Part shown: piece by piece, positions 32,474 to 44,188 of the stretch | Position numbering within the stretch: the stretch's first letter is position 1 | How the letters are laid out: each line of letters begins with the position of its first letter | DNA from: Papiliotrema nemorosa | Lineage: Eukaryota > Basidiomycota > Tremellomycetes > Tremellales > Rhynchogastremaceae | Reading direction: 5' to 3' | Assembly: GCA_032158125.1 (NCBI GenBank) | Contig: JASKOT010000009.1 | Span: forward strand, 186,001-250,000 | Length of the DNA: 64,000 nt | The notes under the pieces: model-generated | The model's database searches: none | What the model was told of the DNA's origin: nothing | What the model saw: only the letters and a program-made list of their open reading frames with translations | Made by a program: the position numbers and the translations under genes

Positions 32474-35156
32474 ATGATAAACAGCTCTTTGTCTCATGCT
32501 CGCTCTTCCTCTCCATCTTCCCCCGCCTTGCTACCTCGTACATGTAATGGCCAACCCGACCGCTCTGAACGGCTCAACAGCCGTCGCATCTATGGAGCAA
32601 CCATGACCAACTCGTCCAGCTCGCCAACTATACCCACAAATCCGACCCACCCCGTAACTGTCTCCCCCATTCTCACCAACAAACCCCTTCCATCCGCAAC
32701 ATTGCCCCCTAGCCAACCTGAATATGCCGAAGTTCTCACCCCTCTCAAACTCCGTCGACGTCGTAGGCACGCTCAATTGTCATCCTCGGTGCCTCTATCG
32801 GTCCAGCCTGGTCCTTCAAAGTACGGATTCACGACCGAGGAAGGGGAGATTTACCGCGGAGCGACCTATGATCCTCGACTCGGCGCCCCGGCAATCGATG
32901 ATGATGCGCTCACCATTGGTGGATCAAGCTCGACCTCCAGCTCGAGTAGCTGGTCCTGGGCATCAGATATACAACGTGGTAGAAGAGCAACAATGGCTGT
33001 TATAGGACGCTTTGGGGAGGCCATTGGAGTCAGGAGAGGAAGTTCAGATGGTGGATCTACCGCTGGGACCAGTATACGAAGGAGTTTGAGTAGGAGATCT
33101 CGTAGGCTTAGCCGAGTCACGACAAAGGATTCTCAAGACGACAAACCCAAACGACAATATATCCCCAGAAAGAGGGAGTTTACGCTGCTCATACCCCCAA
33201 GGGAGAACGAGCAAGGGGAGAGGGTCATATCTACCCCAGAGCTGGGTGTGGTCCTGGACCATGTACGAAATCTTCGTGCAGCTAGAGGGATCTTTACCGA
33301 GGTTGTTGAATCTAGGAAACCATCCCATCGACCCAAACTACGCCAGGTACCTGGATCTTTCAACAACCCACCAGTACCTCGAGTCAAATCGCGACTGGAC
33401 GCTTTGAGGGGCGACGTACCGAGACCAAAGTCTGTTTCGGATCTCATGGGTATGATGAACCCGTATGGCTCATCGACGAGTCTCAATCAACTCAAAACGC
33501 CGAGCAGGAGTTCATCGATTGATGAGCAAAAGGGAAAAGGGTGTTGGTGGCTGGACGTGTCGTGTCCTGGCTGGGAGGATCTCCGGGATATCGGCGAGGT
33601 GAGTGGATGTACAAATCCCCTTCTGACCCCAGTTGCTCGGCCTGCACCCGTTGACACTGGAAGATGTGCTGCAACAGGATCCTCGAGAAAAGTTTGACAT
33701 TTTCGATCGATTGGGATACTACCTTGTAGTGGTACGAGCTCTCGATGAGGAGTACTTTCGATACACCCCTGGGTCCAACACCTCGCTGGTCGGTGGGGGA
33801 GAAAAAGTCGTATTGGAATCACCCAACAGTAGTCCGCAGCTTCGGGCCAACAATGAGAAGAAGAAAGAAGGGAGGCGTCGAGGATGGGGAATGGGTCGAG
33901 CTACCGGCAAGACTGCCCACAAGGAAGGTGAAAAGGTTGAAATAGTGGAAGATAACCCGGGGAAAGAAGGTCTAGAGGGAGTGGGTGTAGGGGCGTTGAA
34001 CGTGTATTTGGTCGTATTTGCCGATGGCATCGTTAGCGTGAGTGGTGTCCATGGTCGGGAAGCTGAGTCTAGTTTCACTACGAGAATATAACCAAGCATA
34101 CCAAGCGAGTCATGGAGCGTATCCTCTCCCATGCCGGGGTTGAGAATCCTGGATCAGATTGGATTGCGCATGGTCTTCTCGACTCGATTGTCGACGCCTT
34201 TTTCCCCATCATCCGTTATGTCGATGGCGAGGTCGACGACATCGACTCGCTCACCGTCGACCCGTCGACGGACCCGAGAGCCCACTCGACACCCCCAGAG
34301 GTGTTCAACGCGGAAGGCATCGAGTTGACCGAAAAGGGCGTCCGACCTGCTCCTCGCGTATCCACCCTTCGTAAAGTGGGACACGCACTCACCATCCCGC
34401 CCATCCTCCTGCCTCGATGGTTCATTTATGTCCGCCTATTCTTCCTCCCCGCAGCTTCCGCGACCAGCAAAAAGTACGATCACCCGGACAACCAAGTCAT
34501 GTCCCGTCAAGCCATGCTCAGGCACATGACACATATGCGTAAACTCGTTTCGGGTCTGACGAAACTTCTCGGCACGAAACATCAGGTGGTCGGGTTGTTG
34601 CGGAAACGAGTCGCAGATAATGGGCAGGGCATAGATGCCTATATCGGCGACGTCGAGGGTGAGTTCAAAATCTCTACCTAGACTGATGACAGACCACATT
34701 CTGCTGTTGCAGAACAGTTTGCAACACTACGAATACATTCTGTCCCATTGTCAACCCGCCTACCTCTCTCATCTTAATTTGGGCTTCCAGATAGCCCGAG
34801 GCAGAGCGGATAGGGGAATCTTGGCCCTTTCCACTGTCGGAATAGGCATCTTGCCCATGACTTTTGTCATCTGTAAGCCTCTCCAAATCCGATCGGAACC
34901 CTCGCATTGACAGACAGCCATGTTCAGTATCAACGTACACGTTCCGCATAACGGAGACCCTGACAACAATCACGACGAGACGGATGGCTCTCCCGCACCT
35001 TTCAACTACTTTATAGGAATAGTCTGCTCCTTGATTCTGATCAGTTGCGGAGTGGTGTTCACAGTGAGATATTGGAGACTTGCAGCGAAGAAGAAATGGG
35101 CTCGGATCAGGAATGCCCCAGAGCCAGATACGTGGAACGCCTTTTGGGGCTTTTAG
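32474..35156 (+). CDS. CorA-family divalent metal transporter (ALR1/MNR2-like)
   Basis: A long N-terminal cytosolic region (Ser/Arg-rich) leads to the CorA regulatory domain: CWWLDVSCPGWEDLRDIG, then LLGLHPLTLEDVLQQDPREKFD across an intron, then YLVVVRALDEEYF and GALNVYLVVFADGIV. The stalk helices contain SLQHYEYILSHCQPAYL. The first membrane span is LSTVGIGILPMTFVI; an intron is removed and the pore-mouth motif reads MFSINVHVPHN. The second span is NYFIGIVCSLILISCGVVF, followed by a basic end. Canonical CorA has GMN where this has SIN. Start taken at 32474; an in-frame ATG at 32603 is an alternative. It lies 111 bp downstream of MIC60. Confidence 0.9.
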
Positions 35157-35375
35157 CAATGTATAGGGGGTGCAGGGGATTGAAGTTTGAGATACCTCGC
35201 ATTGTACAGATATATCATTCATAATGCACCATCTTCCTAGAGATTGGTTTCATGAGCCCTTCCCGCTGGTATCATCTCTATTCGCATCTTTGATACTCTG
35301 AAAGATTAACCACCTGCGGGAGGAAACTCTCCGAAAAATGCAATGCATATATAGATACAAAAGGACACACCATGA

Positions 35376-38300
35376 TCACGCCAACCCCATCTCCTTCTCG
35401 ACGGCCCCTCGTAATCTCTGATAATCCTCATCCCGGAACCTCACCTTTTCACACGCCTTCATGAAATGCTCAGGCAGCAATAAACTATCCTGAGGCAAAT
35501 TCAACAAGTAGCCCAAGATCGCCTCTTTTGTCCGAGGAAGCGCCATGATTCTCTCCCTGGACAATGTAAGAATCGTCAAAGCAGCCACAAATAGGAATCT
35601 CGGGCCTGAGGTCAGCTTCTCCATAGCTGACCACTCACCCTCGCTGACCACGGCGTCCATGACGCGAAGCATCGTCGGCCAGGGGAGACATCTCACAAAG
35701 AGTTGTTTATACCATACTTCGATAAAGTCCGTCGCTAGGGTTAGCGATGCAAAAGAGGCGATTTACCCTTCACACCGGCAATCTTGAACGCTCCCGACAT
35801 TTCTTTCTCACTCCCACGTATAACACCCTCAAACACCCCAGCAATCACTCTGACCCCCTGACCATCTTTCGAATAGTATTCTTTCAACGACGTGTTGACC
35901 AGCCCCGACAAGAGCCAAAACGCATCCTCGGCCACGCAATGTATCAACAGTGTCCCAGCGATAAGACACATGGACGTCGAATATCCCGAGGGGGCAAAAT
36001 TCGAGTATGCCCGTAACAACGACCGTAGATCCGCTCGACCGGGCGATTGAGAGGTGCAGAATATCGAATGATCCGACCACATTCCCGCCACATCTTTTTC
36101 AATCTGTTCATCCCACGCACTGGGCTTGTCATGGCTGCACAATTCGTCGTAGAGGCCTCTTACACGGGCAGACATGGAAGGAGCCATGAACCACGCCCAA
36201 ACTCGACCCCGCAGAGAAGACGGAATGCCTCCCTCCACTGCGAGCTTTCGAACCTTTTTCGGTGCGCCACCAGCAGGCATGGGTGTTGCAATGATACCCA
36301 ACTGCCATCAGTCCAGCTCCACTCGGTGCTTACCCATTTCTGTTCCGCCGCACGGTGCTCTCCTGGCGCTGATCTCGACATGAAAATCTCAGGCACAGGA
36401 CTTGTAACCTTGACAAACCCCCACTCATCCGTCTCGGGCAGGATCTTGGTCGATATCGAGCTCATGATCGTCATGCTCTCTGCCTCTTCGCTCTGCATAG
36501 AGGCTGGCGAGTGCGGAACGGAGGCAACCTTTTTCGGTTGTACCAATTCAAAGTCCATCCCTCCTGCATTGACGGTATCCTCATAGTCTTTGTGACTAAC
36601 GGGACTGGCCAACATGCGAGACATTTTTCGCGGCGTCTTAACCTTGGCACTGGAGAACGAAAAGGACGAAGAACGAGCAGATGGAGGTAGCGAGGGCGTA
36701 GAAGTGTTGGGATGGAGTGTAATTTGCGACTTTTTCGGTGAAGTCGGCGGAGTGTCTTTTGGTGATCGAGTAAAGAACCCCTTTTTCGGCATGGGTGGGG
36801 CGGTGTCGATATGCAAATCCGTCTTTCTAATCGCCTTGGACACAGAGGCAGAGAAAGACCTCGACCGAGGCCGAGCCGCGAGGAAGCCTGGTCTCGGTCC
36901 AGCCGTCGATGGTTCTTCGATTGTCGGAGAGGTGACGCTCCGCTGAGGAAAGCGCGACGGCGTGGCGCGAAGTGTGTCAATATCAACAAGCATGGCAGGT
37001 ATAGGCATTGGAGGCACCGGGGAAAGAGGGGATCTGGCCCTGCCCTCTGGTGTGACGGGCGATTTCCGACCAGATGGTAGACCGAGCCCGATACTTGGCA
37101 GAGTGGAGACGCTGGCACTGGAGGGCGACATGCCAGGCACCTCTGGACCGCCTACGATGAAAGTGATGGGCACGGGACCCTTTGCAGCGGCGAGATCCGA
37201 GTCCATCCGTCCCACAAGGGTCAGCCCTCGGGGTCGTTTACCCTCTGGCGTGCTGTTCACCACATCGACGGCTTGCCTTGTCGCAGCGACAGAGTGAGGC
37301 GAGGCTGGTGAGCCAGGGGTCCATACCGGAGCCGGAGCAGCCAGACTGGGTGACCACCCGGGCGGGGGAGGTTGGGATATAGAAGGTGAGATCGGGGCGT
37401 CCGACAAGACGGGTACATCGAGAGCATCGGGAACCTCGAGCGGTTCAGCGACTATAGGTGTGTCATCCAATGGCATTGGGGATGCCATCAATGTCGGCGT
37501 ATCGACAGGTCCACTCTCCATGGGTAAGGATTGCATGCGTCGCGGAGGTCGCATCGGCGCTTCGGGCATCGGCACTTCCTCTGCCTCTCTCTCCTTTTGT
37601 ATGCGCATGCGAAGTTCCGTTGCGATAGATCGCCCGCTGAAACTGGTCTGTATGGGTGATAGAGGGCTCTTGGCTGGCTTGGGCGTCTCTGGATCTTCCT
37701 TGGAAATCCCGACTGCCAGTGGTGACTTGGTGCCCTCCAATGCGGCTCGTGCATGCACAGCTCCGAAGTCTGCCAGCGAGTCGGTCGACTCGCGATTGTG
37801 TCGATGCATCTTCGACGCCCTTTTGGAAGCACGTTTGGCGTACATGCTGTCCCTGGCATAGTCTCCATAAATATCCCAGTCCTCAGACTCGCTTCCTGAT
37901 GAGGATCTCGACGATCCTCGTGTGTTGGGTGAAGGCGAATGAGGGGGCGATACCGGTGTCTCGACCGATGCTGTCGCAGGCGAAACGTCTATGGTCAGCT
38001 CGAACACCGAGAAACCAACCTTGAAGCTCCTCTACTCCTTCACTTGCATCCCCTTCACTGGCACTGTCGTCCATCATGAATCCTCCAATGCCTCCTAGCA
38101 CCTCGCTGCTTGCTATAGAGGCGACCGACTCGCGTTTCTCGTCTATTCCAGGACCCTTGACCTCTGGCTGGTCAAAGAACTGTTGGTCCGATTGTTCGAT
38201 ATTTGGGCTCTGCTGAGGTGATTCAAACTCGAACGGGCTCGAGATCCGCCTCGATGCATGTTTGGGTGCAGCAAGAGTACGGTTATCATTGGCCAACTCT

Positions 38301-38663
38301 GTGATGATCGGGGGCGGAGACGGCGCAGTGAGTACTGTTCGAGGGAGATCGTCCCGTGCAGGAGTGTCGAGCGATATCCTAGGTGAGCTCGACCCGGCGA
38401 CCTGGTCAAATTGCACCTCTCCCCTTTTCACCCAGCCCACGACGCCCTCGCAGCTTGCCCATACGCAATCTGGGTCTTCTCGAAGTAAAACTAAATGGTC
38501 GCCCGCGATGAACATGAGTTGATCCCGCTGTTCAGCGACACAATCGGTCGTACTGGGATCAGCCAAGTCGGGGGTACATTACTTACGCGACTCCCTTGCC
38601 GAGTCCACCTCTCGTCGCGAATGACGCCAAATCGTTCAGCTCCCTTGGGTCTATCGACGGCAT
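35376..38663 (-). CDS. SH3-TBC protein (Rab GTPase-activating protein)
   Basis: Start MPSIDPRELNDLASFATRGG, then after an intron an SH3 fold: DQLMFIAGDHLVLLRE, VWASCEGVVGWVKRGEV. A long disordered Ser/Pro-rich middle of about 600 residues follows (38000-36310), dense in SP/TP sites. The C-terminal TBC domain begins VEGGIPSSLRGRVWAWF (the GIP.SLR hallmark) and includes LIAGTLLIHCVAEDAFWLLSGL and QLFVRCLPWPTMLRVMD. It ends EKEMGLA. The Arg-finger segment usually IxxDxxR should lie around 36000-36100 but is split by introns, so catalytic status was not confirmed. TBC proteins stimulate GTP hydrolysis by Rabs; the target is unknown. Confidence 0.85.
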
Positions 38664-38699
38664 GGCTGCTATATGTTGATACTCCTCGCATCAAAGGTC

Positions 38700-38726
38700 G
38701 ACTCTTTCGACTCTTTCGACTCTTTC
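38700..38726. repeat. Three perfect 9-bp tandem repeats (GACTCTTTC)
   Basis: Exact copies at 38700, 38709 and 38718 in the 175-bp divergent promoter between the SH3-TBC gene and URM1. Possible transcription-factor array or simple slippage product. Confidence 0.85.
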
Positions 38727-38838
38727 GACGCGTCGCGGTAGGAGTAACTCGTAGATCACTGCCGAGCGGAATCAAAATATTTCAATCCATCTCCATCTCT
38801 GCTCTACTTGATTATACATTGCGATCAGTGTCACCACA

Positions 38839-39320
38839 ATGGCGACGGCAGACATCAGCACCGGCAGCTCGACGGGATTGGGCTATACGAAGAATCAAAG
38901 GACCGCCTCGGTTCAAAAGGGAAAGGGCGAGAATGAGATTGAGATTCGGATAGAGTTTGGGTGAGTGGATCGTCTGCTCTCAACTCATTCCTAGCGGCGG
39001 GCTGCACTTGTTATTCTCGTCGACCCCCAAGCACACTGTCTATGTTCCATCCCTTATTCCAAACTCCTCTCCCGCCAAACCTGTCGACATGCGGTACCTC
39101 ATCAAGTATCTCAAATCGGATCTCTTGAGCGAGAGAGAGGAAATGTTCGGTGATGGTGATGGAGTGTGAGTCGGATCTAGGCGAGTTTATACTGATGCTC
39201 AGGAGACCGGGAATACTGGTACTAATTAACGACGCAGATTGGGAGCTCGAGGGAGAGCTAGAGTATGAGTTGAAGGACAATGACGAGGTGGTCTTCATTT
39301 CGACCTTGCATGGAGGATGA
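38839..39320 (+). CDS. Ubiquitin-related modifier URM1
   Basis: Exons start at 38839; introns begin at 38961 and about 39170. The joined protein reads [60 protein letters not shown] and ends [10 protein letters not shown]. The C-terminal Gly-Gly is the thiocarboxylation and conjugation site and needs no processing. URM1 is the sulphur carrier for 2-thiolation of wobble uridine in tRNA and also a protein modifier. The first 30 residues are an extra Ser/Thr/Gly/Lys-rich extension. It converges on the PTRHD1-like gene. Confidence 0.96.
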
Positions 39321-39510
39321 TCAAGCACGACAACACGGGTGCCTGAGTCTATATCATAATAATGTTGTATCTGCATCGCATAGGCCGCTGATACGTTTCG
39401 AGGTGCATTCGAGATCGTTTGCCGGTCGAAGGGGCCGCAACGAGGTCGAGGACCCGATGTAGCCGACGTTGAGCTGCAGCGAGGGCAACCTGTATGCCAA
39501 TACGTCCGGA

Positions 39511-40065
39511 TTATTTCCACAGTGTACACCCTGTTTGATCCAAAATCACTTTCAAAGCTTTCGGCCGATTGTTGGGTGCGATCGCTAGCGCCGTTGGGAT
39601 GTTCTCACTATCGTCAGCCTAGGCCAAGAGCAGTGCTTACGGTTGCTCGACCCATAAATGATACGGTATCCTAGGCTCCAGTTGGTCCAGCTTCTCTGCC
39701 AGAGCTCTTAGACTCGACTCATCAGATACCTGCGTCAACATCCCCAGGTACGGGACAAGCTCACCTCCATGACAGTCTTGCGCATGTTTGCTAGGTCTGC
39801 TAGGTATTCTTTGACCTGAGGAGATTCGGCATGCTCGTGCAAAACCGCTGTTGCGGCATGAGCAGCTTGAGCCATCAGAGGTCCGACGGGCCATCCGTGC
39901 TCCTGAGATGTTAATGGTGCCCTTACAGGACCTGTTTCACGGTAGACTTGCAGTGGTGAGAGACTTGGGCAGGATGATCTGCATGACCAGCTTGGACGGT
40001 TTCGGGGCTGCCGCAGACTAGCTGTTCAGCTCGTTCCCGAAATGCGACTCACAGCCGAGGACATT
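39511..40065 (-). CDS. PTRHD1-like peptidyl-tRNA hydrolase-2-domain protein
   Basis: About 135 residues: MSSASAAAPKPSKLVMQIIL, then EHGWPVGPLMAQAAHAATAV, ANMRKTVMEVSDESSLRALA, IPYHLWVEQPENIPTALAIA and the end LDQTGCTLWK. This matches PTRHD1, a PTH2-fold family of about 140 aa. Four introns are inferred; the second has a GC donor (ACCACT|GCAAGT, acceptor CATCTCAG), and no GT donor nearby keeps the frame. Biochemical role is uncertain; PTH2 proteins cleave peptidyl-tRNA. Confidence 0.85.
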
Positions 40066-40251
40066 CTCAGTGAGCTCTTTCGTTTACACGAGCCGGTGAG
40101 TGTCCTTGCTAGGTGCGTTGGAGTGATTTTGAGCATACAACGGAAATTCCATTTGCTATCGAGGTGATCAGCTCGTGAAAGCTGTGGTGCCCCACTTGAC
40201 ACACATCGGTCGCATCAGCGTCGATCTTACCTTGTATTCTCTCATCACACC

Positions 40252-41526
40252 ATGTCAAGCGATAAAGAACAACTCGCCGCAATGGGCTTTGAGCCTGTGA
40301 GAATCGAATGTAAATGATAGTCCCGACTTCACTGACAACAGGGGCATTGAAAGCAACGAAGAACTCTGGACTTCAGGTGAGTCAACGCCCCTTGATTCAA
40401 CTCACCCGTCAGCAAGCCATGGACCACCTGCTCAACAATGCCGACAAGCCCGTACCTGAAGATGGATCAGGGGGAGATCATGATGACGATGACGATGAGG
40501 AAGCCGGTATAGCTCATATTAAGAAGATGGGTGAATCAGTCGACGACTCTGAACTCGTCGCCAAGGTGCGCCCCTTTCCAAGCAATTCGATCACAAGCTA
40601 ATACATCCAGAGCATCAAATGCAGTGAATGTGGAAAGATTTTCCGATCATCTGCAACGGCCACCTTTCACGCAAACAAGTCGGGTCATCAAGATTTCGAA
40701 GAGTCCACCGAAGAGGTGCCCCTCTCTCTGCATCCATGTCGCCGGACGCTAATCATAGATCAAACCCCTTACCGAGGAAGAAAAGAAGGCCAAACTTGCC
40801 GAGCTACGACAAAAGCTCGCCGAGAAAAGAGCGGCTCAATCGAAAGAGGACGCAAAGGAGAACAAGGCCAACGAGGCGTTGAGGCGAAAGGCGGGTCAAG
40901 ACTTGGGCAAGGTGAAAGAAGATATGGAGGCAAAAGAATTGGCAAAAGAGGCGGATAGGAAGAGGAGGGAAAAGCTGGAGGATGCCAAGGCTAGAGCAGC
41001 CATCAAGGCTCAAATAGAGGTACGGCACAAAGTCCGCCAGAGCGTGTCGTTGACCATTAGGCGGACAAGAAAGAGCGGGCAGAGAAGGCGGCGAGAGAAA
41101 AGGCGTTGAGAGAGGGCAACAAGGTGGAGACTCAGCCTACAGTCACGGCAAAACCTTCAGCTGCGATCAAGAGCTCGGATAACCCAGAGACGAGGTTGCA
41201 GGTGAGTCATCAGAGGTAGATGAGGCTTATGATAGGTCCGATTGGGTAGTGGTGCACCGATTACAAAGACCTTTCCAAGTGACAACAGTGGGTGAGAATG
41301 AGATCTTGGCTGACGTGTAGCGCTGATCGACGTGGCGGAGTGGGTAGCTTCGGAGAATCTAGCCTACAATGTTGATACAGTCAAGTTTACCTCGACGTTT
41401 CCACGGTACGTCAAAATGTCATCCTGGCTGATGAAAAGTAAAACATACAGTCGAGATGAAATGAGGAAGTCTCTCAAAGACAATGGACTGACCCCATCAG
41501 CTGTTCTCTTGGCTAGCAACCAGTAG
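40252..41526 (+). CDS. UBA-zinc finger-UBX protein (UBXN1/SAKS1-like)
   Basis: The N-terminal UBA domain is LAAMGFEPVRIEWALKATKN (W restored across a 32-nt intron), then QQAMDHLLNNADKPVP. An acidic linker, a C2H2-like finger (IKCSECGKIFRSSATATFHA with a following HxxxxGH), and a long Lys/Glu/Ala coiled coil (40760-41110) follow. A C-terminal UBX-type beta-grasp fold reads VRLGSGAPITKTFPSDN, LIDVAEWVASEN, and ends LKDNGLTPSAVLLASNQ. This architecture is that of UBXN1, a ubiquitin-binding Cdc48/p97 cofactor. Its start is 186 bp from the divergent PTRHD1-like gene. Confidence 0.9.
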
Positions 41527-41722
41527 TCAGTTCCAGTATGTAGTACAACATGCAAGTCGACGAGGAGACGCGATGAAATAGTCGCGTTCCCTCGTCCTTA
41601 CCTCTTCATCATTATGTCCTGAGCTGCATGCCTTTTTCAGCGCTAGATGCGCATCGCGTGGCAACCCTTGGACGCCTCACAAATCGAGAAAAAAAGATTG
41701 AGCCAAAGAAGAAAAAAATGGA

Positions 41723-41816
41723 TGGTCCCATGCGGGCTCGAACCGCAGACCGTTGCATAGACTAAATTTTCGTCGAAAATATTAGTACAATACTCTACCG
41801 ACTGAGCTATAGGACC
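41723..41816 (-). tRNA. tRNA-Ile (AAT), 21-nt intron
   Basis: Identical over all 94 nt, intron included, to the gene at 7779-7872 but on the other strand. The perfect identity of a freely evolving intron suggests recent duplication or gene conversion. Confidence 0.94.
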
Positions 41817-42064
41817 AGTTTCAGTGTGTATTTGCTCGGTGCCTTTTGTAAATATAAACAAAAAATCACCCAAAAAGCGGCATCGGTCGTCGTCCCATCA
41901 TCCAACCTTCCCCTTGTGCACAAGTTATGTTTGCAACCGCCCTAGCATCTTCCTGCGTCCTTCTGCAAGTCAATTTGGCATCGTACGAGCTTCTGAGCGT
42001 GGCCTGCTCTGACACATCCGAAGCGATCAAGATTCCGAATTCGAAATTGATTGCCGTCCTCCCC

Positions 42065-44048
42065 ATGTTCAAGAAACCCTTGGCCCAGCAGTCAAATGCG
42101 ACGCCCATCAGGTCTTCTGCTCGTCGACAGCTGATCTCGGCAATCTTTGCTCAGTATCCTGATCTATTAACAGGCAAAGATGAGGTCGAAGAGAAATCGC
42201 TGGCCAAGGTGATTGTGCCCGAAGGGATTCGACTGGGGTCGTTCGAGACGAGTGGAGGTGTCGAAGGGGTACGCACGTAACACGGTCGGGAGCTGACGAA
42301 AGACCATGTATAGCAATGCTGAAGGTGACCCACTATGGATGACGCTTGGCCGAAGCTCGAAAGAATACATTCCGACTTGTGAATACCTGCTCAAACCCCG
42401 CTGAGACCAGTATACCTCCTTGCGCGAACGGACGTCCTGCCTGTGTTGCAGATCCACAACCCTCTACCTCCGCCTCTACTCACAGGAGCACCCCTCTTCA
42501 TAGCCGCTCTTCGGAACCTGCCTCGACCCCATCTACTGCCCGACGTGCCGGAAGGCGGTCTCGTCGCTTTCGTTACATCAGAAAAGAACGACCTGAACGT
42601 CTCGTACGTCGGCGTAGGCAAGGTCGCAGCGGAGGCTGGAGTCAAGGGTGCCGTTCAGAGGAGGATACGAAAGCTGAACGAGGATCTCGACGTTGAAGAA
42701 GGAAAGTTTTGCGACATCCTCTGCATCCTCAACGACCAGTATGTCCACCCTGTCCTCTATCCATGTGCTAAGACTAGCCTATGGGAATCGGGCTCGAAAC
42801 TTGTTTTACCCACTTTCACACTGCCCCAGCCTGTACACCCTCTCGTTGCCGCTCCGGAGGCAGGTCCATCCCGCCCTCGAACACCTGACTTGTCAGAGAA
42901 AGTAGCGCAAGTCTCGATCTCTGACAAACCCTCACTCTCTTCAAGCGACATTTCAACCCTGCTCAATGTCGCATTGCTACAAGTCCTCGCCATCGACCCT
43001 CCTACCTTTCCCATCCCGGCTTCGCAACTTTATTCCAGCTACATACTGCCGAATCGTCCGGCGTATATTCCCAAAGATCAGAGAGAGGATGTGGTGATCG
43101 CCAAGTCTGAGTGGAAAAAACTAGCCAAATGGATGAAGGAAGTCAACAAGGACGGAGTGATCAAGATCAAGGAGAGCAAGGGGGAGATTACAGTCCAATC
43201 GTGAGTCCTCCTCATGGCTACCCTTTGACGGCAGATTCGACGCACTGCACCCTAGCATACAGGCTCACGCGCCATTTTTGACGATAGCGCAAGAAGAGCG
43301 CAAAGCGGCCAAAAAAGCGGCAAGGGAAGAGGAGCCTACCTTGGGCAAGGGCAAGCAGCTCGCGGTGGAGGAACTATGGAAACCTGCTGGTTCAGGAGTT
43401 CCATTCTGGGAAGCAGCTGGCGTCGAGTGAGTCGACAGGGATGCAAATCTGATGATAGTGCATCTGCCCTCCATTCTGCGAGTGCTCTGAAGGGGATCTT
43501 TGAAGAGCATGTCACTAAACACAGCCTGGTCTCACCCGACCATCGGCATATTATTCTGGATGACGACCTTGCTCGAGCGGTGGGTGTGAAGAATCCTCGA
43601 CCGGGAGAGGCGCTCTCGAGAGAGGAAACTTTGAGACGCCTACGAGCGGGTGTGGCGTGGTCAGTCTCCATAGGCGGGGTAGTCAGGTGGGTCAATAGGT
43701 TGACTCCGACTAATGCCAGGAAAGGGGCGCTTCAACCCATCACCATGGCCGTCAAAACTCGCCAAGGGAGAAAGACGGTCACCATCGTGGCTGGTCTGGA
43801 AACATTCGGAGTCGATGTAGACGATTTTGCAGAGGAGCTCCGCAAGTTGTGTGCAGGCAGTGCTTCGAGTGGGCAAAAATCCTTGACCAGAGCTCATGGT
43901 AGTACAACCTCTAACCGGAGCGTCGCCAAAGTTGAATTTGCAAGAGATCATGGTTCAGGGCTCCCAGGTGAAGATCATTACCGAAGCACTGGTTGCGAAA
44001 GGCATACCAAAGCGTTGGATCAGAGAAGAGGCGGGGAAGAAAAAGTAG
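42065..44048 (+). CDS. Translation factor eIF2D (ligatin)
   Basis: Opens MFKKPLAQQSNATPIRSSAR, the usual eIF2D start; an in-frame ATG at 41927 would add 46 residues. The PUA domain follows (LWMTLGRSSKEYIPTLYLLA, then APLFIAALRNLP). The winged-helix/SWIB part has LLNVALLQVLAIDPPTFPIP, SYILPNRPAYIPK and SEWKKLAKWMKEVNKDGVIK. The SUI1 domain has KTVTIVAGLETFGVD, then IQPLTGASPKLNLQEIMVQG and SQVKIITEALVAKGIPKRWI before EEAGKKK. eIF2D delivers Met-tRNAi to the 40S P site independently of GTP and helps recycle post-termination 40S. Several short introns. RIT1 begins 141 bp downstream on the same strand. Confidence 0.94.
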
Positions 44049-44188
44049 ACCTCCATATCATCGCACATTCACATGCATTTCATGAGATTGCTCCTGCCAG
44101 GGGTTTAGCCGCAATAATACCATATTCTTCAGCGTATTTTATTTGGTTCCAACTTTTTCTCCCTTTCACCTTGCTCGTTGAATCCTCG

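Noticed and set aside
36471..37118. A 215-codon minus-strand ORF within the SH3-TBC gene
   Set aside because: It is an alternative frame of the disordered Ser/Pro-rich region, full of Arg/Leu/His as expected of a shifted frame, with no family signal.
41927..42064. N-terminal 46-residue extension of eIF2D
   Set aside because: In frame with an ATG, but the family starts at MFKKP; the extension has no targeting character and lies close to the tRNA-Ile gene, so it is probably 5' UTR.
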